A DNA stretch of 64,000 bases, taken from contig JALGQZ010000017.1 in NCBI GenBank assembly GCA_023105745.1, positions 1,336,001 to 1,400,000 on the forward strand, in the 5' to 3' direction. Position numbers and translations under genes: made by a program. The notes beneath the pieces were generated by a model. The model was not told the DNA's origin and ran no database searches. It was given only the letters and a program-made list of their open reading frames with translations. Shown one piece after another: positions 33,529 to 44,478 of the stretch (positions are counted from its first letter, which is position 1; every line of letters starts with the position of its first letter). The stretch is from Austropuccinia psidii (Eukaryota > Basidiomycota > Pucciniomycetes > Pucciniales > Sphaerophragmiaceae).

Positions 33529-34966
33529 TGTCAGGGTGAGTCTATGATAAAGGTGTATATAAGTATTTACAAGCTTTAACTATGACTGTGACACTGTGAA
33601 AAGAGTTTCTAAAAGATGATAAAGCTGGTAATAAATGATTAAATTAAGATATTAAGGGCTTTACTATAGAGATATAGTGGTGGTGAGCGCTGTTGAAAGC
33701 CCTGGGTGCAGCTTTACCTGTTGGGTTACAATAATAAAGACTACAATACTTTTAATTCAAGAGTATACCTGATTATTAACCAAGAGTAAAACTGTTTTTA
33801 ACAGTTTACTACGTAGGTTATTCAAGAGAAGGATGAGGAGACAATTCTGGCTGTGAAAAGCCTCCTTTTTATCCTGAAATGGGGTGAAAGGGTGCTAGAC
33901 CTTTCCACGTAGAGGAAATGAAGAATTTTTCACTTTCTAGTACTGGCTTGTGGTTTTCAAACAGCCTGTATAGCCTGTATTGGGCTCAGATGTGGTTTTA
34001 AAACCATGTCTGGGCAGTTTTCACCAATACAGGGTGAAAATTTTCATTTGGGGACCTCACAGCCTGATTCTGACGTGTATGACGCGTAGAATGCTGTACA
34101 GGAACTGTATGGGACCCCAGTATTGACTGACATATGAGGTATTGAAGTAAAAAAATGCTTCTTTGTCTATTTGACACCTCATATTCATGATTATGGGATA
34201 TTATCCCATGGTAAGGCTGTATATGACAGCAGGTGGGATTTTAACCTTAAAACACCTATACCTTTGTCAATTCTTGAAATATCAACCTCAAAATTGGTTC
34301 AGTGTGTAGCCCTGTATGTGCTCTACACAATGGTACCTCATTTGATATGGGTATCATTAATTATGGCATAGCTATCCCATGTACAAGAATTTTGTACATT
34401 TGCGTGTTTTAGGCAAAAAGCTGTATTGAGCTTGTTTGCCCCATAACTTCTGCAGTAGTTGACATATGGGGAAGTGGATGACACCATCAGATAGCCCTGA
34501 TTGTGATCTTTCCAAAAAGACCCCACTTCAGGTATCCCACACTAAAACTGTAGAAGCTAGATGAGAGGTGAATGCTTTGTTCACCCTTATTTGGCCTGAA
34601 ATTGACCATAGCTCCAGTAATATTGGTGCTAGCTCAGTTTGGCTGGTACCATTGGATAGCCCTGGCTTAGAGCTTCATTTTGAGTACCCATTTGATGGGG
34701 TTAAGCCTCTCCTTCCATATTTTAGATGAGAGGTGAAAATTAAGGTTTATGCTCAGCAATAACTTTGAGCAGGAATAACTATGTTATTTCTAGTCCTATG
34801 GTGATGGGACTTATATTTTGAGGAAGAGGTGAGTTTCCTCTTTCTTTTGATACCTTTTGAGCTGATTTGGCTCAGCTCCATGTTTTGGTGGTATCTTGGC
34901 TATACCATTGGTTTATGGTATTTTGGCTGTCATGCTTGTGCTCTGGTTTTGAGTCACAGGCTGACA
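33529..34966 (-). repeat. 5' LTR of element C1
   Basis: This 1438-bp LTR is paired with 4818-6256. It contains the 60-nt compound inverted repeat at 33974-34033. It is followed by ATGTG (34967-34971), the target duplication. Confidence 0.93.
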
Positions 34967-34971
34967 ATGTG

Positions 34972-36776
34972 TTACAGACATTGGCACAGAATTATTTAAC
35001 CAAGTTGAAGAAAGCTATAAGATAGACAAAAATCGCCATATCTTAAGCCACATTCAAATGGAAGACTGCAAAGATTCATCACTTTCATCAAAATTAGATG
35101 AAACATGGAAAAAGGCATATGATGAAGGAAGATTCCACCTCCTTGATGGAATCCTTTACCATAGAACAAAACACACATGTGTTATGGCCTTAACAGATAG
35201 AACCCTGATAAACAATATTTTACATGAGTGTCATGATAGTGTTGCAGCTGGACATCTTTCAGAAGATAGAACACTAGAAAGGGTGAAAACCTGCTCTTGG
35301 TAGCCAAACTGGAAGAAAGATGTTTCAGAATACAGGCAAACCTGTGACAGATGTCAAAAAGCCAACAGAGCAACAATAAAGAGATTTGGAATGATGATCC
35401 AAGTCCAAGAACCAAAATCCCTTTGCAAAATAGTTCATATGGATTGGGTAACAGAATTGCCTCCAGGAGGAGACAGAAGTTATAATGCATGCCTAGTGTT
35501 AGTTGACAGGTATAACAAAATCCCATGTTCTTACCATTTCACAAAGATGACACAGCTATGGACACAGCCATAATGATATGGAATAAAGTCATTAGCCACA
35601 CAGGCTTATTCCAAAATATCATAAGTGACAGAGACCCAAAATTCACTTCAGCATTATGGACAAATCTGCATAACTTGTTTGGGACAAAGCTATCATTCTC
35701 AACAGCTTACCATCCTCAAACTGATATGGACATGATCAGAAGATTCTGTGCTTATGAGCTAGGATTCAAAGATTCTGATGGTTTTACCCATGATTGGTGT
35801 ACACTAATACCAGCTTTTGAACTAGCATATAAGACATCAAACACAGGCTTATTCCAAAATATCATAAGTGACAGAGACCCAAAATTCACTTCAGCATTAT
35901 GGACAAATCTGCATAACTTGTTTGGGACAAAGCTATCAATCTCAACAGCGTACCATCCTCAAACTGATGGTTTAGCAGAAAGAATGATACAAACCTTGGA
36001 GGAAATTATCAGAAGATTCTGTGCTTATGGACTAGAATTCAACGAATCTGATGGTTTTACCCATGATCAGTGTACACTAATACTAACCCTTGAACTGGCA
36101 TATAAAACATCAATCCATTCTTCTACTGGCAAAAAACCAGCAATGCTAGAAAAAGGTTGGAATGCAAGACTTCCTTATGATACCCTCAAAAAGGACTTAG
36201 TGGATATACATTGAACAGAAAGAAGTTTTAAGATAATGATTGACAAAGAAAGACACCATGCAAACAGGTGTATGAAAGATTCTTTAAAATATGCAAAAAA
36301 AAGATGGGACAAAAGTCATAAACCACCTGAATCCAAAATAGGAGACTTGGTCCTATTATCAACCCTTAATTTTAATAACATAAAGGCCGAAAGAAATTGT
36401 AAGATTTCTTTGCAGGACCATTTATGATAAAAGCACTTCATGGACCCAATGCTGTGCAATTGGAACTCACAGGTAAATTGATGAACAAACACCCAACTTT
36501 CCCTGTAAGTCTGATAAAAACGTACAGCTCAAGTGATCACAAACTATTTAAACTGAGAAATAAACCCCCACTTGAAATACCCCCCTTGGAAGAAGGAGAG
36601 GAAAAGAAAATTTTGAAAGTCCTTAAAGAAATAAGGACAAGAAACAAAAAGAAAGATAATACCTTGTAAGATACAAAAATTCAACTCAAGAAGATGAATG
36701 GCTACTTGAGAAATATATAACAAATTCTGATAAACTACTAAGAAGGTTCAGACATGAAAGAAAACCTAATGAATAG
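34972..36776 (+). pseudogene. Element B integrase with internal tandem duplication (decayed)
   Basis: The reading frame interrupted at 4817 resumes with DIGTEFFNQVEESYK. The zinc finger (HECHDSVAAGH ... CDRCQKA), catalytic core, a GPF-type module (DHLMIKALHG, frame shifted near 36400) and a chromodomain-like tail ending near 36776 are recognisable. About 243 bp of the core is duplicated in tandem (35599-35841 and 35842 on). The first copy lacks the LAER catalytic-Glu segment. Stops lie near 35301 (CSW, stop) and 36212, with frameshifts near 35530, 36400 and 36660. Confidence 0.9.
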
Positions 36777-36876
36777 AAAAATCAAGCATTATTGAGCTTC
36801 AAGACTAACAAAGTCTATTGAAGAGGTAGGACAGTGGATGATACCCTTATTACACATATCAGATTGTGGTACAATC

Positions 36877-36894
36877 TTTTTTGGTGGTAAGGAA
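36877..36894 (+). other. Polypurine tract of B
   Basis: CTTTTTTGGTGGTAAGGAA lies immediately before the B 3' LTR. It is the degenerate counterpart of the D tract. Confidence 0.6.
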
Positions 36895-38877
36895 TTTTAA
36901 CCTTTTAGATATGACCACATACCCAAAAAGGTCACAAGAAATATTTAAAATAATTATACGTTAAAAATAATTACCTTAAAACCATAAAACTGCCATAAAT
37001 AGGCATAAAAATTGGTTTAACTTAAAAGTCAATGAATACACATGTGAAATAAATTACACCATTGGATTCCTCATGGTAAAATACACATCTACCGTTTTCA
37101 TGGCATATCTGTAAAGTAAATATTTAATACATTATAAGTAATAAAACCCTATAAAAAACATTAATCCTTCATTATTTCAAATACCAATGAAATAACATGT
37201 GAAATAAATTGTACCATTAGATTCCTCATAAGATTATACACATAAAATAATTAAGAAGCTAATCTCCAAAGTCAATAATTCAGGAGTTAAGCTGAATATA
37301 TGCACTTTTTGGTCAACGCATATATTTAAGGATTTTAGCTAATATCTTTTGAAAGATACATGATATAGTGATAAACCAAAAACAAAGTCACCACATAATT
37401 ACTGTAGGATCACAGAAATGAATTTCATTTCACAAGTTATAAACAAGGTTAAAACTTGTCATGGATTATTGATTAAAATCAATAGAGCTGTTGACCACTT
37501 TGTTGTGAAAGTAGTCCAAACTTAAAAAGAAAGAGACAGTGAGACTCTACTAGTTCATTCGTGAAGAAACACGTATTTTTTATTACAATATTCAAGGTAT
37601 AACCCCCTGAAATCATGGTTTGAAGTTTAAAATATTAGATTTCAACAGAAAAGATGAGTTACAAGAAAAATCATCAAAAATAGAGTTTTGATGATGTAAT
37701 GAAACGCTCTTGGCAGTGTAATAAAGACATGCCAAGCTATCAAAAACCACTCATGACATAGCTGTAGCATGGCTTACTCAAGAGTTCTTAATGATCAAAG
37801 TTTAAGCTTAAATTTGATCATTTAAGATCACTCACTGTAATCTTATTTTAAGCTTAACAGTCATATAAGTGATGAAACTGGTGAATAATATTAGAATATA
37901 ATTAATAATAATAAAATACATGAATTTTAGGCTTCTGCCAAGCCTATGATGTCATTAAACGTAGAGTTATAGTTATAACTCTAAATAATGGCATAATTAT
38001 GAGGTAAGATGGTTTGATCATGATGTAATCATCACCAAACCTCAAAGTATTGACCAATTATAGTAGAACGTATCAATACACGTCTACTAGGGGCCTTCTG
38101 GACTCTAGGAGGGAGGTATTTACTATAAATAGAGCTCTTTTTACTATGTTTTCCCCTCAGACGCCTACAAAACACTAAAATATTTGATTCAAAAGGTAAT
38201 TTCTTTGCTCTTTATATATAAAACTCTTATATTATTGAAGACCAAAGATAATTTTATTATAATCACTATCTTTGACGTGATTATCATATTTATTTAAACT
38301 GTTTTGTCTAAAATTCTCTTAAAAACCTCAATTCCATGTAAAATTTAAAAAATGTAATTTCTCTTAAATTTCATTGTAAATACAATTTAAAAAAACTTGT
38401 ATTTACATTTTTTGGCGTAAAATTATTCAAAACTATTATATTAAGTATCAAAAGTAGGTTATTTCTTGTTTTATAACGGGTTTCTCTCTATTATTACTTT
38501 AAATAATTCTATAATTAATATAAATAGTATTTATATTAATTTATAGCTTTAATATTAGTAATATTATTGTTATTAATTGTTTTTTATCAATAAAAAACAA
38601 TGCTTGATGCTTTTATTAATAGTTGGTAGCAATAATAAAGTGCTTTTAAATATATTAATTATCTTATATTAATATATTTATTTATTATATTATTTTTTCA
38701 TAATATAAATCATATTATTATATTTATTCAATAATATAATTTTTTTATGCCATAATTATAATAATTCTTGATTATTATAATTATTTTTATTTTATTTATT
38801 TTATTGATAAGACATTCATTGTACAATAATCAAAATATTAGTAATCTTTACTTATTGTTTCATAGTCAAACCTTACA
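36895..38877 (+). repeat. 3' LTR of element B
   Basis: About 1983 bp from TTTTAACC (expected TG, probably mutated) to CCTTACA, where the sequence switches abruptly to the interior of a family-C-like LTR. The outer part is AT-rich. Its partner 5' LTR is outside the window, so the left edge rests on the polypurine tract. Confidence 0.8.
38124..38131 (+). promoter_or_regulatory. TATA box in B LTR
   Basis: TATAAATA lies about 1.2 kb into the LTR, the same relative place as in family A. It is a likely core promoter of element B. Confidence 0.55.
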
Positions 38878-39822
38878 GGTATCTGCTGGTGCCATTCATT
38901 TCATCATATCTCATCTAGAAAAAAAGTTATAATGCAAACAAGGCCAATACAGCTTTTTGCCTAAAACAGGCATATGTACAAAAATCTTTTACATGGGATA
39001 ACTTTGCCATATTTAATGATAGCCATATCAAATGAGGTACCATTGCTTAGAACACATAAAGGGCTACACACTGAACCCAACTTAAGGGTGATATTTCAAA
39101 AACTGACAAAGGTATGGCTTTTTTAGGGTCAATGTCCCACAGTTTGGCAAATAGAGCCTTACTATGGGATAATATCCCATAACCATGATTATGAGGTGTC
39201 AAACAGACAAAAACGCTTGTTTTTACTTCAATACCTCATAGTCCATTCAATACTGGGGTCCCATACAGGTTCTGTACATCATTTTATGCGTCATAAATGT
39301 CAGAATCAGGCTGTGTGGTCCCTAGATGAAAATATACACCCTGTATTGGTGAAAACTGCCCAGATGTGGTTTCAAAGCCACATCTGAGCCCAATACAGGC
39401 TATACAGGCCTTTTTCAAACCACAAACCTGTCCTTGAGAGTGAAAAATCTTCACTTCCTCTACGTGAGGAGGTCTAGCAGCCTTTTCACCCCATTTCAGG
39501 ATAAAAGGAGGCCTTTTTGGTGCCAGAAAAGGAATCCCCATCCTACTCTTGGATTCCTACGTAGTACAACTTTTGAAAACAGTTATACTCTTGGAAAATA
39601 ATCAGGTGATACTAAAGATGTCAGTATTGTAGTCTTTATTATTGTACCCCAACAGGTAAAGCTGCACCCAGGGCTTTCAACAGCGCTCACCACCACTAAT
39701 TCTCATTAGTAAAGCCGTTTTTGTCTTTAATTAAATATTTTCAATACTTTTTATCCATGTGGCAGTCATAGTTAAAGTTGTAAATATTTTTATTACCTCT
39801 TTATCATAGACTCAGCCTGACA
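38878..39822 (+). repeat. Right part of 5' LTR of element E (family C-like)
   Basis: This matches the last 946 bp of the LTR at 53287-54698 and, more distantly, the C1 LTRs. It ends CTGACA directly before a primer-binding site. The missing first ~466 bp should lie left of element B. The 60-nt inverted repeat is at 39340-39399. Confidence 0.87.
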
Positions 39823-39841
39823 TTTTGGGGGGCTGGCCATG
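39823..39841 (+). other. Primer-binding site candidate of E
   Basis: TTTTGGGGGGCTGGCCATG lies right after the LTR end. It is the same core as in the other elements. Confidence 0.65.
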
Positions 39842-40447
39842 TTTTTAACCTTTTTTGAAACATATAAGTCAATTTTTTCTCTGATTTTCTCCATTCTGAC
39901 AATTTGTTTTATATTTTTAGGCGTAATACTTTTTCAAAAGATATATAAAACACATATCTTTTATATACTTTTAAGTGGTATATGTTACATACCACAACTT
40001 TTTATCTTTTTTAATCATATTGTGGCATGGTTGATTATAATTTAATCACCACAAGACCCTTATTTTTGGCCTGCTTGACATATAAAAACACTTTAAGCTG
40101 TTGATAAAGTCCTTTTTTCAATTAAATAAGGACACCTCTTACTGTAAAACCAACAGTTGAGGCATGGTTGGGTGTATTGTTAATTCAATTACCCTCTTAC
40201 ATACCACTTTTATCAGATTATACTTGCTAATTACAAGTTATTCTGTAACATACTGGCATACAAACAGTGTACCAGATATCTGTAAGCTGTATTTCTGATG
40301 CGAAATTGTTAATTCAACTACACTGTCATAATTCAAGGGCATATTGTAGTAACATACAAGCCCAGAGGCCATTGTTAGACGTGCAAAAACAGCATTTTAA
40401 GAAGTCTTGAATGGCATTAAGCCCTCTCTTCCTGTTTTATTTCAGTA
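39842..40447 (+). other. E 5' leader
   Basis: A non-coding, AT-rich leader. It contains a small hydrophobic reading frame (39839-40045) with no support as a gene. It ends with a clear pyrimidine-rich acceptor, TTTTATTTCAG at about 40434-40444, so an upstream intron is possible. Confidence 0.5.
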
Positions 40448-40745
40448 GAGGAAAACTACATCCCACTAGAAAACCAGTCACAGGCCAACATACCAGTGAC
40501 ACCCTCAGAACGAGAGGTCAGCCAGGGAAAAAGAAAGAGGCATAGTGAAGGTGTCATTACAGAAAAGAAGTGGTCACCCATTGCCACTCAGAGGAATATA
40601 AAACCACAAAACTCTGCTTCAATACAAGGTAAACCAACCTTAACCACTTGTACAGGGAAGATTGCCATAGTTAACCCAGTTGTAACCTCTAAAGGTAAAT
40701 TGCCAAAATCAGCAGACAAAAAATTTGTACAAGGCACATTCAAAG
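40448..40745 (+). CDS. Leader exon of E (pre-gag N-terminus)
   Basis: This encodes ENYIPLENQSQANIPVTPSE..., a basic SQGKRKRHSEG segment and KSADKKFVQGTFK. It is the counterpart of C1 22239-22539 but with GTA instead of ATG at the start. It ends at the GTAAAT donor (40746). It is not a complete gene because element F truncates E at 41315. Confidence 0.5.
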
Positions 40746-40813
40746 GTAAATACCCTAAGAACATGAAGTTTTTGACTTCTTGCAAACACGGATATGTCAC
40801 CTGTACATCTCAG
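40746..40813 (+). other. Predicted 68-nt intron in E leader
   Basis: Donor AAAG|GTAAAT, branch-like TTTGACTTC, acceptor CATCTCAG|AAACC. Splicing joins the G of the donor codon to AA, giving GAA ACC TTG, which is the pre-gag frame. Confidence 0.6.
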
Positions 40814-41315
40814 AAACCTTGGCTTCCAAAGGAACCAACCAGAGGATGGAGAAGGCTTGTCCAGAACCAGAAGGCCTGGAAGAGGACACCTTGGACACAG
40901 TGGTGGATGGCAAGACACGGAGGGAAATAATACCCACTCTGCCATTCACTTTCCAATTCAACAGGAACCTCAAACCAGAGGACTGGAAAGATATGGATAA
41001 AGTTCTTCAGCTGTACCAAGGCCTCAAAGATTTATTTCAATGGGGCATGGACAACGAGAGGTTCAACCTGGCATCCCATTGCAAAGAACTGGGAGCAAGT
41101 TGCCAGAGGATTGGTCTCAAAGAGATAGACTTCAGAGACCTTATGGTAATCACCAAAGGTTGGAATCCTGCCAGGCAGTTCAGACTCCTGGAGGTGAGGG
41201 AAAACAGGATAAGGGAGAATCATGCCACTATCCATTCTATAGAAGAACAGCTGACCCAGACAGGGCATACTCAGATTCCTTCAGACCAACAAGGAGCAGG
41301 ACAAATCGGCTCTCT
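40814..41315 (+). CDS. Pre-gag ORF of E (open, truncated by element F)
   Basis: This frame is open for its full remaining length: LKPEDWKDMDKVLQLYQGLKDLFQWGM, NLASHCKELGASCQRIGLKEIDF, KGWNPARQF, ENHATIHSIEEQLTQ. The overlapping -1 frame (from about 41040) is the polar gag-frame stretch seen in C1. E is the best-preserved family-C-type copy of this segment. It is cut at TCTCT (41311-41315) by element F. The function is unknown; the place suggests an N-terminal Gag domain. Confidence 0.6.
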
Positions 41316-42750
41316 TGTCAGGCTGAGTTTATATTGAAGTGGTAATAAGAGTATTTACAACTAGAATTATGACTGTGACATGTAGAAAATTGATTTCAAA
41401 TAAGAGTTTTTGATTTAAAAGATGATTTATAATATAATTAAGGGTTTCTACTATTGAAAAATAGTGGTGGTGAGCACTATTGAGAACCCAGGATGCAATC
41501 TTACCAGTTGGGTTACTATAATAAGAGTTACAATAATTAAATATATAATTATACCTGTTTATTACCCAAGGGTAACACTGTTTTTGACAGTTTACTACAT
41601 AGGGTATTCAAGAGCAGGATGAGGAGACAATTCTGGCTGTGAAAAGCCTCCTTTTTATCCTGAAATGGGGTGGAAAGGGTGCTAGACCTTTCCACGTAGA
41701 GGAAGTGAAGATTTTTCACTTTCTAGTACTGGCTTGTGGTTTTCAAACAGCCTGTATAGCCTGTATTGGGCTCAGGTGTGGTTTTGAAACCACATCTGGG
41801 CGGTTTTTACCAATACAGGGTGAAAATTTTCATCTGGGGACCTCACAGCCTGATTCTGACGTGTATGACGTGTAGAATGCTGTACAGAAACTGTATGGGA
41901 CCCCAGTATTGACTGACATATGAGGTATTGAAGTAAAAACATGCTTCTTTGTCTATTTGACACCTCATATTCATGATTATGGGATATTATCCCATGGTAA
42001 GGCTGTATATGACAGCAGGTGGGATTCTAACCTTAAACAGGTATAGCTTTGTCAATTCTTGAGATATCAACCTCAAAATTGGTTCAGTGTGTAGCCCTGT
42101 ATGTGCTCTACACAATCGTACCTCCTTTGATGTGGGTATCATTAAATATGGCAAAGATATCCGATGTACAAGATTTTTGTACATTTGCGTGTTTTAGGCA
42201 AAAAGCTGTATTGAGCTTCTTTGGCCCATACCTTCTGCAGTAGTTGAGATATGAGGAAGTGGATGACACCATCAGATAGCCCTGATTGTGCTTTTTCCAA
42301 AAAGACCCCACTTCAGGTATCCCACACTAAAACTGTAGAAGTTAGATGAGAGGTGAATGTTTTGTTCACCCTTATTTGGCCTGAAATTGACCATAACTCC
42401 AGTAATATTGGTGCTATCTCAGTTTGGCTGGTACCATTGGATCGCCCTGGCTTAGAGCTTCATTTTGAGTACCATTTGATGGATTCAAGCCTCCCCTTCT
42501 AGATTTTAGATGAGAGGTGAAAATTAAGGTTTATGCTCAGCAGTAAATTTGAGCAGGAATAACTTTGTTATTTCTAGTCCTATGGTGATGGGACTTATAT
42601 TTTCAGGAAGAGGTGAGTTTCCTCTTTCATTTGATACCTTTTGAGCTGATTTGGCTCATTTCCATTTTTTGGTGGTATCTTGCCTATACCATTGGTTTAT
42701 GGTATTTTGGCTGTCATGCTTGTGCTCTGGTTTTGAGTCACAGGCTGACA
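41316..42750 (-). repeat. 3' LTR of element F (mosaic)
   Basis: This 1435-bp LTR begins TGTCAGGCTGAG. The first ~280 bp (sense 3' end) differ strongly from the C1 LTRs and resemble E and I. The rest is close to C1. The 60-nt inverted repeat is at 41760-41819. Confidence 0.9.
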
Positions 42751-42769
42751 TACCCTCCCTCTAAAAAAC
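42751..42769 (-). other. Polypurine tract of F
   Basis: The sense strand reads a T-run, then AGAGGGAGGGTA, directly before the LTR. Confidence 0.75.
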
Positions 42770-42774
42770 GTTCA

Positions 42775-44478
42775 TCATTGATGAGACTGTTCAGTCCTCC
42801 TAGAGGCTTTGAATCTCCTTAAATGGAGGTTTCTATCTGGTATGGCATCCTCTGCCAACCATTTGTCTTTATCTGCTGTCTGGTTCTTGAATCTGACTAG
42901 GTATTGCCTTTGGTCCTTCATATTGAGTCTAATCTTCCTGGCCCTGATGATCTTACTCACAGGTCCTGGGGAGTCCTCCACTTCCACTATCTCTTGTGGT
43001 GTGGGGTTCTTTCTCCTGGAGGGGAATTTATCCTCCTCTGTCTAGAATTATGGTTTGACCAAACTCACTGGAAAGACTGGATGTTTCCTTGACAAATCCG
43101 CAGTGAGTTTGAATTCCACTGCATGTTTTCCAATCAACTTAATGATAATAAAAGGTCCTAAAAATGAGTCCCTCATCTTTTTAGGTCCTTTGAGGTTGTT
43201 GAAGTTCAGTGTAGACACTAACACTTGGTCCCCTTCCTTGAAGTAAGGTTCCATATGTAATTTTTCCCACCTCTGCTTATTGTATTCTTTTGCCTCAGCT
43301 ATGCATTTGGCAGCTGTGTCACAGGCCCTCTTCCACATATCATGGAAGTCTTTGGCTGTGGCATGGATAGTCAGGAGATTTCTCTTCAAGTGATCCACAG
43401 GCAACAGGGGATTCCACCCTTTCTCTACCAAGGCAGGTGTTTTTTCTTTTGTGGAGTGCTGGCTTGTATTATAAGCGAGTGGGACTGCTGGTAAGAGGGT
43501 AACCCAATCATGGGTGTATCCCTCATGGTCCTTGTATTCCATGCCATAGGCACAGAATCTTCTGAGGATGTCCTCCATTGTTTGGATCATCCTTTCAGCT
43601 AGGCCATCTGTTTGTGGATGGTAAGCTTTGGAAAAAGCAAGTTTGGTACCAAGCGTGTCATATAAGTTAGTCCAAAATTCAGATGTGAATTTTGGGTCCC
43701 TATCACTAATAATGATCTTAGGAACTCCACAGGTAGATATGACGTTATTCCAAAACAACAGAGCAGTATCCATGGCTGTGTCTTCTTTATGGCATGGTAG
43801 ACACCTCATGCTCTTGCTGAACCTATCAACTATGATCAAACAGGAATTATAGTTTTCTTTGCCTCCTGGGACAAGTCCTGTAACCCAGTCCATGTTGATG
43901 GTTTCCCATGGGTGCTTGGGTTCTTCTATGTGTTGAAGTAACCAATACTTCTTCCCATGTTTCCTATTTGCCTTTTGGCATCTTTCACAAGTGTTGGTGT
44001 ATTCACTCAACTCTTGTTCCCACTTGGGCCACCAAGCTGTGCTTGCTACCCTCTCTTTGGTCATGTCTTCACTCATGTGTCCCATATAGGGGCAGTCATG
44101 GCATTCTTGTAGGATCAATGAGATGTGGTCTCTGTCTACCACTGTTAGTGCACTTCTGTGCTTTTCTCTATGGTAGAGCAGGCCATCTATAAGAAAAAAC
44201 TTATTGTCCTTATAGGCCCTCAACCAGGGTTCTTCCAGCTGGGTTTCCAGTTCTGGACTCCTGTACCTTTGTTGAAGGAGTTGGAGTAGTATGCTACACT
44301 GTTTGTGTTTGGCATAAGACTTCTGTACTGCACTGGAGAATTCATTGTGCAGTTCTGAGGAACTTATTCCCAGTATGGGAGTTTCTGTCCTTTCTGAGTC
44401 AGTGTTTCCACTGTCAAGGGTACCACTTTCTGGTGCCCATTCAGATAATCTGAAGTTTTTCCTCCTATCTATTTTCAT
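42775..44478 (-). pseudogene. Element F integrase with chromodomain-like tail
   Basis: Its zinc finger is [15 protein letters not shown]...CERCQKA. The core reads [25 protein letters not shown] and [11 protein letters not shown], with LGPFIIIKL and QYLVRFKNQ...LAEDAIPD after it. TAA and TAG at about 43042-43050, where C1 and G have Tyr and Gln (YFQTEE), detach the tail (42775-43041). The core itself (43051-44478) is an uninterrupted 476-codon frame. A deletion near 44503 removes about a dozen codons between the RNase H and integrase regions relative to C1. Confidence 0.9.

Larger units (their letters stand above)
4818..34966 (-). mobile_element. Element C1: full-length family-C Ty3/Gypsy element carrying nested A1 and D
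   Basis: C1 has two matching LTRs (3' LTR 4818-6256, 5' LTR 33529-34966) in minus orientation, each starting TGTCAGCC and ending CCTGACA in the sense direction (TGTT/TGTC on the plus strand). It has a primer-binding site at 33511-33528, a polypurine tract beside the 3' LTR, and gag-pol in between. ATGTG flanks it at 4813-4817 and 34967-34971. Without A1 and D its length is roughly 9.7 kb. It disrupts the RNase H to integrase region of element B. The proteins are broken by several stops and a 38-nt deletion at the RT active site. Confidence 0.93.
1..38877 (+). mobile_element. Element B: Ty3/Gypsy retrotransposon, 5' end outside window, interrupted by two insertions
   Basis: Gag, protease, RT, RNase H and integrase remnants lie in order on the plus strand in three blocks (120-1464, 3286-4817, 34972-36776), followed by a polypurine tract and a 3' LTR. 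The blocks are separated by a solo LTR and by the C1 complex. Each insertion is bounded by a perfect 5-bp target duplication, so removing one duplication copy restores a continuous B sequence. The 3' LTR abuts the interior of another LTR (element E), so B inserted into E. B is heavily mutated and cannot encode proteins. Its 5' LTR and gag N-terminus are left of the window. Confidence 0.9.

Noticed and set aside
39839..40045. 68-codon hydrophobic frame with two membrane-like segments just after the E primer-binding site
   Set aside because: Low-complexity AT-rich leader. There is no counterpart in the C1 leader, and it begins inside the primer-binding site region.
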